NCBI GenBank assembly: GCA_046349915.1
Contig: JAXMBL010000005.1
Location: 682,001-746,000, forward strand
Source of the DNA: CAIXSC01 sp046349915
GTDB taxonomy: Bacteria > Planctomycetota > Planctomycetia > Pirellulales > Pirellulaceae
Direction of reading: 5' to 3'
DNA: 64,000 nt
This document shows, one piece after another, positions 9,498 to 18,118 of the stretch; position 1 is the stretch's first letter, and the number at the start of each line of letters is the position of its first letter. The position numbers and the translations under genes were made by a program. A model generated the notes under the pieces. That model ran no database searches and had not been told where the DNA came from. It worked only from the letters and a program-made list of their open reading frames with translations.

Positions 9498-11135
9498 CTA
9501 AGCATCAACATTCGCGGGCGATCGTTCCCCACGACTCGAATGCCGCTCGATCGCCGCCCCGATGAAGCCCGCGAACAGGGGATGGGCGAGTGTCGGCTTC
9601 GACTTGAATTCGGGATGGAACTGCACCGCTAAGAACCATGGATGCTCGGGCAACTCGATAATCTCGACCAACCGACCATCGGGGCTGGTGCCGGCGAGCA
9701 TCATGCCGTTGGCCTGGAACTGCTGACGATACACGTTGTTGAACTCATAACGGTGACGATGTCGCTCATTCACCATGTCGCGGCCGTAGCACTCGCGCGA
9801 ATGGCTGGCGGGGTCCAGCCGAGCGTCTCGCTGGCCGAGCCGCATCGTGCCGCCTTTGTTGACCACGTTCAGTTGTTCGTCGAGCAAACAGATGACGGGA
9901 TGAGGCGTATCTTTCGAGAACTCGGACGAGTGGGCGTTGTTCAGTCCGATTACATGTCGTCCAAACTCGATCACGGCGCACTGCATGCCGAGACAGATGC
10001 CGAAGAACGGGATGCGTCGCTCGCGAGCGTACCGGATGGCTTCGATCTTGCCTTCGATCCCGCGTTCGCCGAACCCGCCTGGGACCAGGATGCCGTCGTA
10101 GCCGCTGAGCAATCGCTCGGGCCCCTCACGCTCGATGTTCTCGCTTTGGATACGAGCAACTCGGACCTGAGTCTGGTGATGAATGCCGGCGTGGTCGAGT
10201 GCTTCGTAGATCGACTTGTAAGCATCTTTGTGCTCGGCGTATTTGCCGACGACCGCGACGCTGATCTCGCGCTTGGGATTGCGCAAATTGTGGATCAAGT
10301 TGCGCCAGTCGGTGAGGTCGAGCGAGCCGGCGGGGAGCCGCAGTTTTTTGATGATCAGTTGGTCGAGCCCATGGTCGACCAAGCTGAGCGGAACTTCGTA
10401 GATCGAGAATTCCTTGTCTTTTTCTTCGATGACCGCTTCGATCGGCACGTTGCAGAACAGCGCGATCTTTTGGCGATCCTCGTAGCTGATCGAGCGTTCG
10501 GTGCGGCAGATCAACACATCGGGCTGGATGCCGATTTCGCGCAACTGGCCGACCGAATGTTGAGTGGGCTTGGTCTTCAGCTCGCCCGCCGCCTTCAGAT
10601 AGGGGACTAGCGTCAGGTGGATGTAGAGGCAGTTTTCCTTGCCGACGTCGAGCGAGAATTGGCGGATGGCTTCCAGGAAGGGCTGGCTTTCGATGTCGCC
10701 CACGGTGCCGCCGATCTCGGTGATCACGACATCGGTCTCGTCGTCGGCCAGCTTTTGGATGACGCTCTTGATTTCGTTGGTGATGTGGGGAATGACTTGG
10801 ACGGTTTTCCCCAGGAACTCGCCGCGGCGTTCTTTTTCGATGACGGAGAGGTAAATTTGGCCGGTCGTGTAGTTGGAATCACGAGTGAGTGGGCTGTTGG
10901 TGAAGCGTTCGTAGTGGCCGAGGTCGAGATCGGTTTCGCTGCCGTCGTCCAGCACATAGACTTCGCCGTGCTGGTAGGGGCTCATCGTGCCTGGGTCGAC
11001 GTTGATGTAGGGGTCGAGCTTCTGCATTTTGACGCGCAGGCCGCGGCGTTCGAGCAGCATCCCGACCGAGGCGCTCGAGAGGCCTTTGCCCAAAGAACTT
11101 ACGACGCCGCCTGTCACGAAAATATGCTTGGTCAT
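9498..11135 (-). CDS. pyrG: CTP synthase
   Basis: 545 residues, the usual family length, starting MTKHIFVTGGVVSSLGKGL at the ATG at 11135; the longer open frame upstream is not used. It makes CTP from UTP, ATP and glutamine in the cytoplasm. The N-terminal synthetase domain shows the P-loop-like GGVVSSLGKG, YINVDPGTMSPYQHGEV and ITEIGGTVGDIES. The C-terminal class I glutamine amidotransferase domain has the nucleophile loop FFGICLGMQCAVIEF (Cys), GGFGERG for the oxyanion region, and the His/Glu pair in VQFHPEFKSKPT. It lies 105 bases downstream of kdsB, an association that fits CTP supply for CMP-KDO synthesis. Confidence 0.98.
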   Translation of the reverse strand: MTKHIFVTGGVVSSLGKGLSSASVGMLLERRGLRVKMQKLDPYINVDPGTMSPYQHGEVYVLDDGSETDLDLGHYERFTNSPLTRDSNYTTGQIYLSVIEKERRGEFLGKTVQVIPHITNEIKSVIQKLADDETDVVITEIGGTVGDIESQPFLEAIRQFSLDVGKENCLYIHLTLVPYLKAAGELKTKPTQHSVGQLREIGIQPDVLICRTERSISYEDRQKIALFCNVPIEAVIEEKDKEFSIYEVPLSLVDHGLDQLIIKKLRLPAGSLDLTDWRNLIHNLRNPKREISVAVVGKYAEHKDAYKSIYEALDHAGIHHQTQVRVARIQSENIEREGPERLLSGYDGILVPGGFGERGIEGKIEAIRYARERRIPFFGICLGMQCAVIEFGRHVIGLNNAHSSEFSKDTPHPVICLLDEQLNVVNKGGTMRLGQRDARLDPASHSRECYGRDMVNERHRHRYEFNNVYRQQFQANGMMLAGTSPDGRLVEIIELPEHPWFLAVQFHPEFKSKPTLAHPLFAGFIGAAIERHSSRGERSPANVDA

Positions 11136-11240
11136 GCCACTCCCCGCGGGCTGAAAGCCGCACGCATGCGACGCATTGCTCGCCACAGGGGGACGTGAAC
11201 GATCCACGCAAACCGCCCCCCGCAGTTTGTAGCGTTTAAT

Positions 11241-11996
11241 TTACCGGCCCGTCACCCGGCTGACAAAGGCCCGGTAATCGTCTGGAGTGTCGATTCCGAT
11301 GGTTGGTTCGTCGATTACGCCGACCAAAATGTCGAAGCCCGCCGACAGAACTCGAAGTTGCTCCAGACTTTCCAGCTTTTCGGCGTCCGAGCGAGGGAGG
11401 TGAGCGATCCGCAGGAGGAAATCGCGCCGATAGGCGTACAAACCGATGTGTTGATGGAAATGAGGCGGGTTTTCGTCGAGCAACCCGTCGTGCCACGAGC
11501 GGGCGTGGGGGATGGGGCTGCGGCTGAAGTAGAGTGCTCGACCAGCGTCGTCGAACACCACTTTGACGCAAGCGGGGTCGTCGAGTTTGGCCCGCGAGCG
11601 AATCGGGGTGGCGAGGGTCGCCATCGCGGCGGCGGGATGAGCGTCGAGCAGGCTAGCGGCGAGATCAATGGCATGGGCCGAGATCTCTGGTTCGTCCCCT
11701 TGGACGTTAACCACGATATCGACCTCGGGCAGATTGCGAGCGACCTCGGCCACGCGATCAGTCCCACTGGCGCAGTCGGGACTGGTCATGACGACCTGGC
11801 CGCCGAACGAGCGTACTTCGTCGGCGATCTCGTCATGGTCCGCCGCCACGATGACTTGCCGAGGCCGCCGAGCTTGAGAGGCCGCCTCGTAGGTATGTTG
11901 CAGCACCGACTTGCCGGTCTCGCGCAACAGCAGTTTGCGCGGCAGTCGAGTGGACGCAAGCCGAGCAGGAATCACGATCACACTGTGGGACGACAT
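11241..11996 (-). CDS. kdsB: 3-deoxy-manno-octulosonate cytidylyltransferase (CMP-KDO synthetase)
   Basis: 251 residues from the ATG at 11996 (MSSHSVIVIPARLASTRLP), with AGAGGA about nine bases upstream. It activates KDO with CTP for lipopolysaccharide inner core synthesis in the cytoplasm. Diagnostic features are IPARLASTRLPRKLL (nucleotide binding), ASGTDRVAEVA, VVNVQGDEPEI, and YFSRSPIPHARSW followed by HQHIGLYAYRRDFLLR. The frame stays open upstream into a heptamer array (VIGHWSL-like), which I exclude. Presence of kdsB indicates a Gram-negative outer membrane with LPS. It heads the kdsB-pyrG-DUF1844 group. Confidence 0.97.
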   Translation of the reverse strand: MSSHSVIVIPARLASTRLPRKLLLRETGKSVLQHTYEAASQARRPRQVIVAADHDEIADEVRSFGGQVVMTSPDCASGTDRVAEVARNLPEVDIVVNVQGDEPEISAHAIDLAASLLDAHPAAAMATLATPIRSRAKLDDPACVKVVFDDAGRALYFSRSPIPHARSWHDGLLDENPPHFHQHIGLYAYRRDFLLRIAHLPRSDAEKLESLEQLRVLSAGFDILVGVIDEPTIGIDTPDDYRAFVSRVTGR

Positions 11997-12071
11997 GAAG
12001 TTGTTCCTCTGCATGGGAAGATTCAAAAGGCGTTCATAGCACCGAGTCGTCCGTAAGCAAAGTAGCCCGCG

Positions 12072-12258
12072 ACAAAGTAGCCCGCTCGCTTCGCGAGCGG
12101 AAAAGCCGTCGGCGAAGCAACGCACACAAGCAAATGAACCAAGCAAGGTCCAACCAACAACCAACAACCAACAACCAATGACCAATGACCAATGACCAAT
12201 GACCAAATAACAAATGCCCCTCCAAGCCCCATCTCCCTCGCCCCAAGCTTGCTTGGGG
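12072..12258. repeat. Repeat cluster upstream of kdsB: R2 palindrome, two heptamer arrays, R3 palindrome
   Basis: Contains the R2 palindrome CCCGCTCGCTTCGCGAGCGG (about 12077-12096), then a short CCAACAA array running into a CCAATGA array (about 12151-12206), then R3, CCCCAAGC-TT-GCTTGGGG, at 12241-12258. R2 recurs at about 40855, 40977, 45362 and, inverted, 56764. R3 recurs at 45037-45054. No gene is credible here. As at 5455, a CCAATGA array sits in the 5' region of a minus-strand gene. Confidence 0.8.
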
Positions 12259-12479
12259 AGAGGGCCGGGGTGAGGGGCATGACCTGTTCTATATGAGGTA
12301 TCCGTGCCGAAAGCAAACCCTATCGCACAAACGCCATAAACTCAAGTGTGAATCAACCGCCACCCCTGTGAACCGCTCACCGAATTTACGGTTATCTCGA
12401 GCAGGTCCCGCGGGTCGGTGGCTGCCAGTCAGTACGCCGTGGAACTTGGTTGGTGATGAGAGTCGCCTGCGGTAGAATG

Positions 12480-12800
12480 CTCCTTCGCCTGAGTCGCCTC
12501 GCTGGAGAACGTTTCGTCGATAGTACGAAACGGCAACCGGTTGAGCTTGCCACTCAAGGGACAAGACGGTGAACTCGAGCTGCGCCGCCGCCGACACTCG
12601 GCAGAACGTGGGCCCATGGCCCACGGGCAGAGTTGCAAGTCGCGGGTCGGCGTCCCGTAAGGGTGCGCCGCGGCACGAGTGTTTTCCGCGAGGAAAGCAC
12701 CGGGTTCGGGGAAGGGTGTCCGCGAAGCAGAGTCCGAGCGACCTGGAAACGAGCCCGGAACAACCGCCTTGAGGGAGGATGCGAAAGAAGGCCGACAAGT
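12480..12800. other. Hairpin-rich noncoding stretch before the CRISPR array, possible structured RNA
   Basis: Several strong hairpins in a row: GTTTCGT/ACGAAAC (12511-12531), CGTGGGCC-CAT-GGCCCACG (12607-12625), and a nine-pair stem GTGTTTTCC-GCGA-GGAAAGCAC (12679-12700) with a GNRA loop. CGGGTTCGGGGAAGGG follows, which faintly recalls the end of group II intron domain V. No reverse transcriptase frame or convincing protein is present on either strand. It could be an RNA gene, an intron remnant or a repeat; I cannot decide from sequence alone. Confidence 0.3.
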
Positions 12801-13320
12801 TCGGTCGTTTTTTCGCGGTTCCGAAGGTTGGCCGAGGAGGGTCTGCACCGAGTGACGAGAGGTGCCAAGTGACGGGTGTGACTGGAAGAAGCGACAGGAG
12901 AACGAGTTGGAACGACCGCGACCGTTTTTCAAGGAGCGGACGTCGTCACAAAGCGCGGCCCTTCGGGGCCGATTGAAACATTCCTCATTCAAGACAACGG
13001 CAATCTGACTGTCACAAAGCGCGGCCCTTCGGGGCCGATTGAAACAGAGAGGGCGTATTCGCTCCCCTCACCTGCTTTCTTCGTCACAAAGCGCGGCCCT
13101 TCGGGGCCGATTGAAACTGGCCCGGCGGGATGGTGAACGGGGCCTGGCCGAAGGTCACAAAGCGCGGCCCTTCGGGGCCGATTGAAACGGTGAATTTCTT
13201 CTGCCACAGGCTGCCGAGCTTCGTCACAAAGCGCGGCCCTTCGGGGCCGATTGAAACAAGAAAGAACCCATAAACTTTTTCGCCAGGGGTGTCACAAAGC
13301 GCGGCCCTTCGGGGCCGATT

Positions 13321-13410
13321 GCGGGGTTACTTGCCGAGAGTTAAACACTTTGGCGGCGGCGTTCGTCAGGTGACGGTTGCTGCGACTTTGGCGGAGCCAA
13401 AGGCAACTGT
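13321..13410 (+). repeat. R1 element inserted in a CRISPR repeat (first copy)
   Basis: Exactly 90 bases (GCGGGGTTACTTGCC...AAGGCAACTGT), including the R1 hairpin CTTTGGCGGAGCCAAAG. On its left is repeat sequence through GGGGCCGATT. On its right the repeat resumes at CGGCCCTTCGGGG, so about 19 bases of repeat are present on both sides. Confidence 0.8.
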
Positions 13411-13570
13411 CGGCCCTTCGGGGACGATTGAAACAGCACGTCGCCGCAGCAGCCACCGCAAGCACGAAGTCACAAAGCGCGGCCCTTCGGGGCCGATTGA
13501 AACTGGTCTTGCTGGATCGCGCCCGCGAGAATGCGTGCGCGTCGCAAGTCGCGGCACTTTGGGGCTGATC

Positions 13571-13660
13571 GCGGGGTTACTCGCCGAAAGCTAAACGCTT
13601 TGGCGGCGGCGTTCGCGGGGCAGCGTTTTTTGCTACTTTGCCGGAGGCAAAGGCAACTGT
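13571..13660 (+). repeat. R1 element inserted in a CRISPR repeat (second copy)
   Basis: Also exactly 90 bases, with the same left end (GCGGGGTTACT) and right end (AAGGCAACTGT). Its junctions are at the same repeat positions as the copy at 13321, and both are followed by the variant CGGCCCTTCGGGGACGATTG. The left repeat copy here is diverged (GTCGCAAGTCGCGGCACTTT). Confidence 0.8.
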
Positions 13661-13684
13661 CGGCCCTTCGGGGACGATTGAAAC

Positions 13685-13919
13685 CTGAGGGGCAGGTTGC
13701 AAACCTGCCCCACCTTGCTTCCATCTGAAGCCCATTCGCTTAGCGCGACCTTAGTCTTTCTTCAATCGGCAAAGGTCGCGTTCGAGCAGCTCGGATGTGA
13801 TTCCCCCAAATGAAACGCTCGCGGCAGGCCTAATTCTTGCCAACAGTTAATCGATATTGCGACGGCGCTCGCGGGGTGACGGGATTGGCTACTTTGGCGG
13901 AGCCAAAGGCAACTGTCGT
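13685..13919. other. Intergenic region with two hairpins
   Basis: Holds a ten-pair hairpin GGGGCAGGTT/AACCTGCCCC at 13689-13711 directly after the array, then about 150 bases without recognisable signal. A further R1 copy at about 13867-13918 ends at the stop of the di-heme protein. No gene seen. Confidence 0.6.
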
Positions 13920-15392
13920 TTAGGGCGACTCGTAGGGGAGCTTTGCGGGCGGGTCGGCGATGATCGTGGGCGGGGAACCATCGGGCAGGATTTGCAGTGA
14001 TCGAAGAAAAGCGATAACGGCTTGCCGGTCGTTGACGTCGAGCGACTCGAACTTTCGGCGGGACGACGAGGCTTCGCCTCCATGGTGGCCTATTGCCTCG
14101 TTGATCGTCGTTACATCTCCGCGATGACCGTAAGGCGCCGTATTGCCGGTCGCCCAGAGTCGCTTCGTCAGAAACACATGCGTTGGAAGCTCTCGCTGCA
14201 CAAAGGTTTCGTTGCCAAAAAACGGCCGGTCATGGTCCGCGATCGCGTGTCGCTTGAAATCCGAAAAGACTCGAACCAAGATCCGTCCCTGTTCATCGCG
14301 GACTACTCGTGGACCCGGCCCATCTTTCTCCAGGTCGATGGCAAGAGATTCCCCCTCCGCGCGACGACTCAACGTGCCCCGGGAATTGTACGGCCCAGGT
14401 TCGTGAAACAACGGCGACGCCAGTGGCAGGGTCGGTATATGGCAAGTAGCGCAGCCCACCTCGCGAAATAGCGCCTCTCCCTTCCGAATTCGTTCTCGCT
14501 CCTTCGCGTCGCTTGGCATCACTTGGCCCGGCATGTTGAGCATCGCTTGGAAGAGCGTCAGCGCCGTAATGTCTCCCTCCGTCAACTCGTCCTTCACACC
14601 ATCCTCGTCAAAGTCGAGCATTCCAGTTCGCTCGAAGCCAAAGCGTTCCGTCGCCTGCATGCCGTGATGGAGGTTGGCGGCATTAATCGTGAACTCTCGC
14701 AAGGACACGATATTTCCCTTTTGACCGAAAGGACGAACGATCAAGTCCTGATCAATCCCATCAACTCGATCCGCCACCACGGTTCCGTCAGCCTGAGCGA
14801 CAATCTCGCCGAAGTGAATGCCTTTGGCGACCAGCTCCCGGCGCACAGGCTTCTTTGCCTCACTCGCCGCCTTCAACGCCTCGTCGCGGATTCGCTGGAG
14901 TTCACGAGTCATCTCGCGCGCAAGCAACTCGACTAGTCCCGAGCCGTTCAAGTCGGGCGTGCCACGCTCGGCGGCGAACATCGCTTCGATGGAATACACG
15001 GGTGGATCGAGTTCGCCTGATCCCACAAAGACGTTCGCGACGAAGTCGCCCGACCCGCCTACATGAGGAGAATTGTGACAGGCGGCACATGAGTGAGCAT
15101 CCGGTCCGGCCGTGCGCGAGAAACCTGCGTTGTTGGCGGCCGGGCGACGCTGGGGCGTTGGCTTCCCAGTCGCTCGCGGGCGGCCCGCGCCGTCATGAAT
15201 GGTAAAGTTCGCGACAAACAATCGTCGTCCCGCTTCGCGCAAGTCGCCCGGCGACCAGCGCCCCGCGTCGATATCCGCTTGGCGAACATGCCCCGCAATC
15301 GCTCGTTCCTCGCGTTCGCCCGACCGCGAAACGCCCACCCCTACGAGCAAGCTTCCAACGAGCGCGAGGAGCATCAGGGCAGTTCGCGGCAT
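13920..15392 (-). CDS. Di-heme cytochrome c oxidoreductase (DHOR/DUF1111-like)
   Basis: About 490 residues from the ATG at 15392 (MPRTALMLLALVGSLLVGVG, a clear signal peptide); an ATG at 15413 is an alternative. The two heme motifs are CAACHNSPHVGG and CATCHIPTLP. The C-terminal signature is SDFKRHAIADH, then FLTKRLWATGNTAPYGHRGD, INEAIGHHGGEA and VIAFLRSLQIL. This is the conserved pattern of the thiol/di-heme oxidoreductase family, related to bacterial di-heme peroxidases. It is predicted to act in the periplasm; electron donor and substrate are unknown. It lies just downstream of a caspase-FGE gene on the same strand, 92 bases away, but shares no obvious function with it. Confidence 0.9.
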   Translation of the reverse strand: MPRTALMLLALVGSLLVGVGVSRSGEREERAIAGHVRQADIDAGRWSPGDLREAGRRLFVANFTIHDGAGRPRATGKPTPQRRPAANNAGFSRTAGPDAHSCAACHNSPHVGGSGDFVANVFVGSGELDPPVYSIEAMFAAERGTPDLNGSGLVELLAREMTRELQRIRDEALKAASEAKKPVRRELVAKGIHFGEIVAQADGTVVADRVDGIDQDLIVRPFGQKGNIVSLREFTINAANLHHGMQATERFGFERTGMLDFDEDGVKDELTEGDITALTLFQAMLNMPGQVMPSDAKERERIRKGEALFREVGCATCHIPTLPLASPLFHEPGPYNSRGTLSRRAEGESLAIDLEKDGPGPRVVRDEQGRILVRVFSDFKRHAIADHDRPFFGNETFVQRELPTHVFLTKRLWATGNTAPYGHRGDVTTINEAIGHHGGEASSSRRKFESLDVNDRQAVIAFLRSLQILPDGSPPTIIADPPAKLPYESP

Positions 15393-15484
15393 GGCGAAAG
15401 AAACTCCTGACATAAACGCCGCTTCGAGGAAGTGGATGACGAGCTTCATAACCAAAAAGTCGACCGCGTCTTTCCGCAGGCGGT

Positions 15485-17683
15485 CTAGCGAGAAACCTCC
15501 AGCGCAATGCGGAACCCCAGAATCATGTCCGACATATTGGGGCTACCTTGATTTCTAGCGAACGACTTGGCCAACCGTTTGCCGGTGTCGAAGCGTCCTC
15601 CGCGCGCGATCCGCTGGCTTCCCGTCGCAGCTCCCTTGGGATCCTTTTCAACAAACCCTCCGTAATCGTCCGCGTATCGGTCCTGACACCACTCGCAGAC
15701 ATTCCCATGAAAGTCGAAAAGGCCGAAGGCATTTGGCTGAAAGTGTCCCGCGGGCGCCGTGAACGCAACGTTGTCATCACCCGAGATTCCGTCGGCACGA
15801 GCGCTCTGTAGAATATCCTCGTCGCTCCCAAACAATTTGATGGCCGTTCTGTCCAACACATTGCCGACCTCGACCAGTCGGTTGGGATCGTCACCCACTG
15901 CATAAAGAGATTGCGTGCCAGCTCGGCAGCAGTATTCCCATTCCGCTTCCGTCAAGAGTCGATACTTCTTTCCCTCCTTGTCGCTCAGCCACGTCAAAAA
16001 AGCCTGCGCGTCGTTCCAGGAAACATTCACCACGGGATGCGTATCCTCTTGTTCCCACCCGGGACTCCGCCACGTGTAGTTGTCGCCAAAGCCAAACCGG
16101 CCCTGACGGTTATCCCAACCTCGCCCCGAACCGCCCAATCGTTCGCGCGTCGTCTGGTAATTCGTATCCTTGACGAATTTGGCGAATTGCCCCACGGTGA
16201 TTTCATGGCGAGCCGCATAGAACACCGGCGTGATGCGCACGGGGTGAGGCCGCTCGTTCGGTTGGGCAAAGTCGTCAGACGATCCCATCGTGAACTTACC
16301 CGGCGGAATCATCCGCAACTCGACTCCAATCGAATTGCGCACGTCTATCGGCATGCCCAAGTGGCGGCTCCAAGCCAGTTGGGCCGCCTCGGCTTCCTCG
16401 GCCGAGAATGGCGTCTGGAGCGGCTCGGGGGGCTCGACGTTTGGCTTACCCACAATCCCTTCGATAATCTTCACGAAGGAGCTCTCGGGGATATTGCCGT
16501 TTAGAAAGTTGCTAGTCGCGACCGCAAAATCCCTGTCGGCGACGTCAGTGAAGTCTAGACGCTCAAGAGCCTGGACATGTTGATCGCGCAGAGCGGACGT
16601 GTATTTGTTTGTCACGGGCCGTTTCTTGACGGCGGCGAGCAGAGTCGCGAGATCATCCGCGCGGCGAGCGAATGGCATTTGGAAAGCTTCGATCTCGCCG
16701 AAAAACGAAGGCGACTGCGCTTTGTCCGGCTCATCCGCCGATCGCAACCGATTCTGGTTGTCAATCCACTCCCGCACATATTGCTTGACATATGCCAGGA
16801 CCCCTTGGAGCTTGACGAGTTTGTCGGTGTCTGGCGTCGCTCCTCCCCGCAATGCTTCCAGCACTGCGTAGCTGAACAGCCCGTGCCCGACGCCTCCCAG
16901 TTGCGAATGCTCGTAGCTAAACTCGTTCACCGAACAAGAAGCCAACTTGGCTTGTCCCGTGGGGTTCCTCAGCATTTCGACAAAGTCGGGCGACATCGCT
17001 CGACCCCGATCGCCAATCGCTCGCGTATCGGCCCCTAACCGTTCCTGACAGGCATCGACTAGCAACAGCCGATGGCCTGCCGCCGACTTCTTCATCTGCT
17101 CTTCCACCGAGTTGAGTTTGATGCCCGATTCGTCTAGCAACGCGCGAAATCCGTCGCTGGGCATCACGTATGCAATGCGTTTGTCGTCGAACCCATGCGA
17201 GCTGAACGAGGCCACCAGCAAATCTGATTTTTGTCGAGCCGTCCGGCTGAGCGTGTAGCATTCCGCCAAAACATCCGTTTTCGTCGCTCCCACCTCGCGC
17301 ACGCCCAATTGTTTGAGCATCGCCAAGTGCTGCTCGACAACCTTGTTTGATGGTTTCCCGGAAATCGCCAACACACAGTTCCGCGCCGGTATCAGTTTCA
17401 ATTCCACCACAAACAGATGAGCCAGCTCGATGGCATCGTGGACGGCGAAGCGCAGGGGGCGGATGTCGGAATCTCGAGTGAAATCGTTGATGCCGACGAA
17501 CAGGCCGGCATTCTCCGAGGGGGGCGAGTTGGCCAGCGGCTGCAATAGAACCGACTCGGTTCGCGTGATGTTTCGTTCCGCCGGTTTGTCAGGATCGGCG
17601 GCGATGATCGGCCCGCAGAACAGAGCAATGCAGACGATCTTCACCGCAAAAGCGAAGGTACGGAGACGATCGAAAGAGACCAT
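15485..17683 (-). CDS. Exported caspase-like (C14) / FGE-fold fusion, copy 1
   Basis: 732 residues from the ATG at 17683, with a signal peptide at residues 7-29. The caspase-like domain starts NAGLFVGINDFTRDSD; the catalytic pair appears as SFSSHGFDD (His163) and LLVDACQERL (Cys212). From about residue 446 comes an FGE/C-type-lectin fold: SIGVELRMIPPGKFTMGSSD, HEITVGQFAKF, HPVVNVSWNDAQAFLTWLS, LLTEAEWEYCCRAGT, FGLFDFHGNVCEWCQDRY, ARGGRFDTG. Neither of the two active-site cysteines of true formylglycine-generating enzymes is present near RGGRF, so I infer a binding rather than an enzymatic role. This copy is the most diverged of the seven. It is divergent from copy 2 at 18119. Confidence 0.9.
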   Translation of the reverse strand: MVSFDRLRTFAFAVKIVCIALFCGPIIAADPDKPAERNITRTESVLLQPLANSPPSENAGLFVGINDFTRDSDIRPLRFAVHDAIELAHLFVVELKLIPARNCVLAISGKPSNKVVEQHLAMLKQLGVREVGATKTDVLAECYTLSRTARQKSDLLVASFSSHGFDDKRIAYVMPSDGFRALLDESGIKLNSVEEQMKKSAAGHRLLLVDACQERLGADTRAIGDRGRAMSPDFVEMLRNPTGQAKLASCSVNEFSYEHSQLGGVGHGLFSYAVLEALRGGATPDTDKLVKLQGVLAYVKQYVREWIDNQNRLRSADEPDKAQSPSFFGEIEAFQMPFARRADDLATLLAAVKKRPVTNKYTSALRDQHVQALERLDFTDVADRDFAVATSNFLNGNIPESSFVKIIEGIVGKPNVEPPEPLQTPFSAEEAEAAQLAWSRHLGMPIDVRNSIGVELRMIPPGKFTMGSSDDFAQPNERPHPVRITPVFYAARHEITVGQFAKFVKDTNYQTTRERLGGSGRGWDNRQGRFGFGDNYTWRSPGWEQEDTHPVVNVSWNDAQAFLTWLSDKEGKKYRLLTEAEWEYCCRAGTQSLYAVGDDPNRLVEVGNVLDRTAIKLFGSDEDILQSARADGISGDDNVAFTAPAGHFQPNAFGLFDFHGNVCEWCQDRYADDYGGFVEKDPKGAATGSQRIARGGRFDTGKRLAKSFARNQGSPNMSDMILGFRIALEVSR

Positions 17684-18118
17684 TTTGCTTACCTTCTTAC
17701 CCAAAAGGCGGGCGAACGTCCGCGAATCCAATCAACCTGAGTAGCTGCGCCAGAAACGATCCGGCGACGAGAATCACGGTCGCTCATTATCTTTGCATTC
17801 CAACTCGTTACAAGCGACTCACCCGAGCAATGAGGGCGTCGCGAGTCGAGAATTGCGCGTCGTCCTCTCGACGCGTCTTTCCTCCTCGCTTGTTCAGGCA
17901 ACACCAGCACTTACAATGGCGAGCACTCACGAGTTTCCGTAAATATTTCGGTTTCCCGCGCAATTTTGCCGCCTGCCCCGCCTCTAACAGCTGTCCAGCC
18001 ATCGCTCGGTCGCATTTCGCCGGATGATGCGGATCTGCGGTGTGCCGCATAATGAAGCGTAACGCCTCGACGTTAGACAGGGTGGGCGAAACCTCCGTCC
18101 TATCGAGCACAATCCGAC
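17684..18118. other. Intergenic region between divergent caspase-FGE genes
   Basis: 435 bases, presumably holding both promoters. A minus-strand frame at 17808-18050 (MRHTADPHHPAKCDRAMAGQ..., Cys-rich near HCKCWCCLN) could be a small gene but has no clear ribosome binding site. I see no repeat of the families found elsewhere. Confidence 0.4.

Larger units (their letters stand above)
12945..13684 (+). CRISPR. Orphan CRISPR array, 35-bp repeat, interrupted by two inserted elements
   Basis: The repeat starts GTCACAAAGCGCGGCCCTTC and ends GGGGCCGATTGAAAC (35 bases). Intact copies begin at 12945, 13011, 13083, 13154, 13223 and 13469. The copy at 13291 is complete for 30 bases and then runs into an inserted element. 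Degenerate or split copies are at 13411-13434, 13541-13570 and 13661-13684. Spacers are 31-37 bases and unrelated to each other. The ATTGAAAC end and the degenerate copies on the right place the leader side on the left. No cas gene lies within the window, so any machinery would be elsewhere. Confidence 0.93.

Noticed and set aside
9642..11198. Long plus-strand open frames
   Set aside because: They are antisense to pyrG, whose motifs are complete on the minus strand.
12660..12720. RNase P or SRP RNA
   Set aside because: A GAGGAAAG word is present but the surrounding conserved RNase P and SRP elements are not.
12429..12992. Minus-strand open frame overlapping the first CRISPR repeat
   Set aside because: Low-complexity, no ribosome binding site or domain, and its 5' part is CRISPR repeat sequence.
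12945..17683. CRISPR-guided caspase system of the Craspase type
   Set aside because: No gRAMP/Cas7-11 or other cas gene, the caspases have signal peptides, and the array is separated from them by a cytochrome gene.
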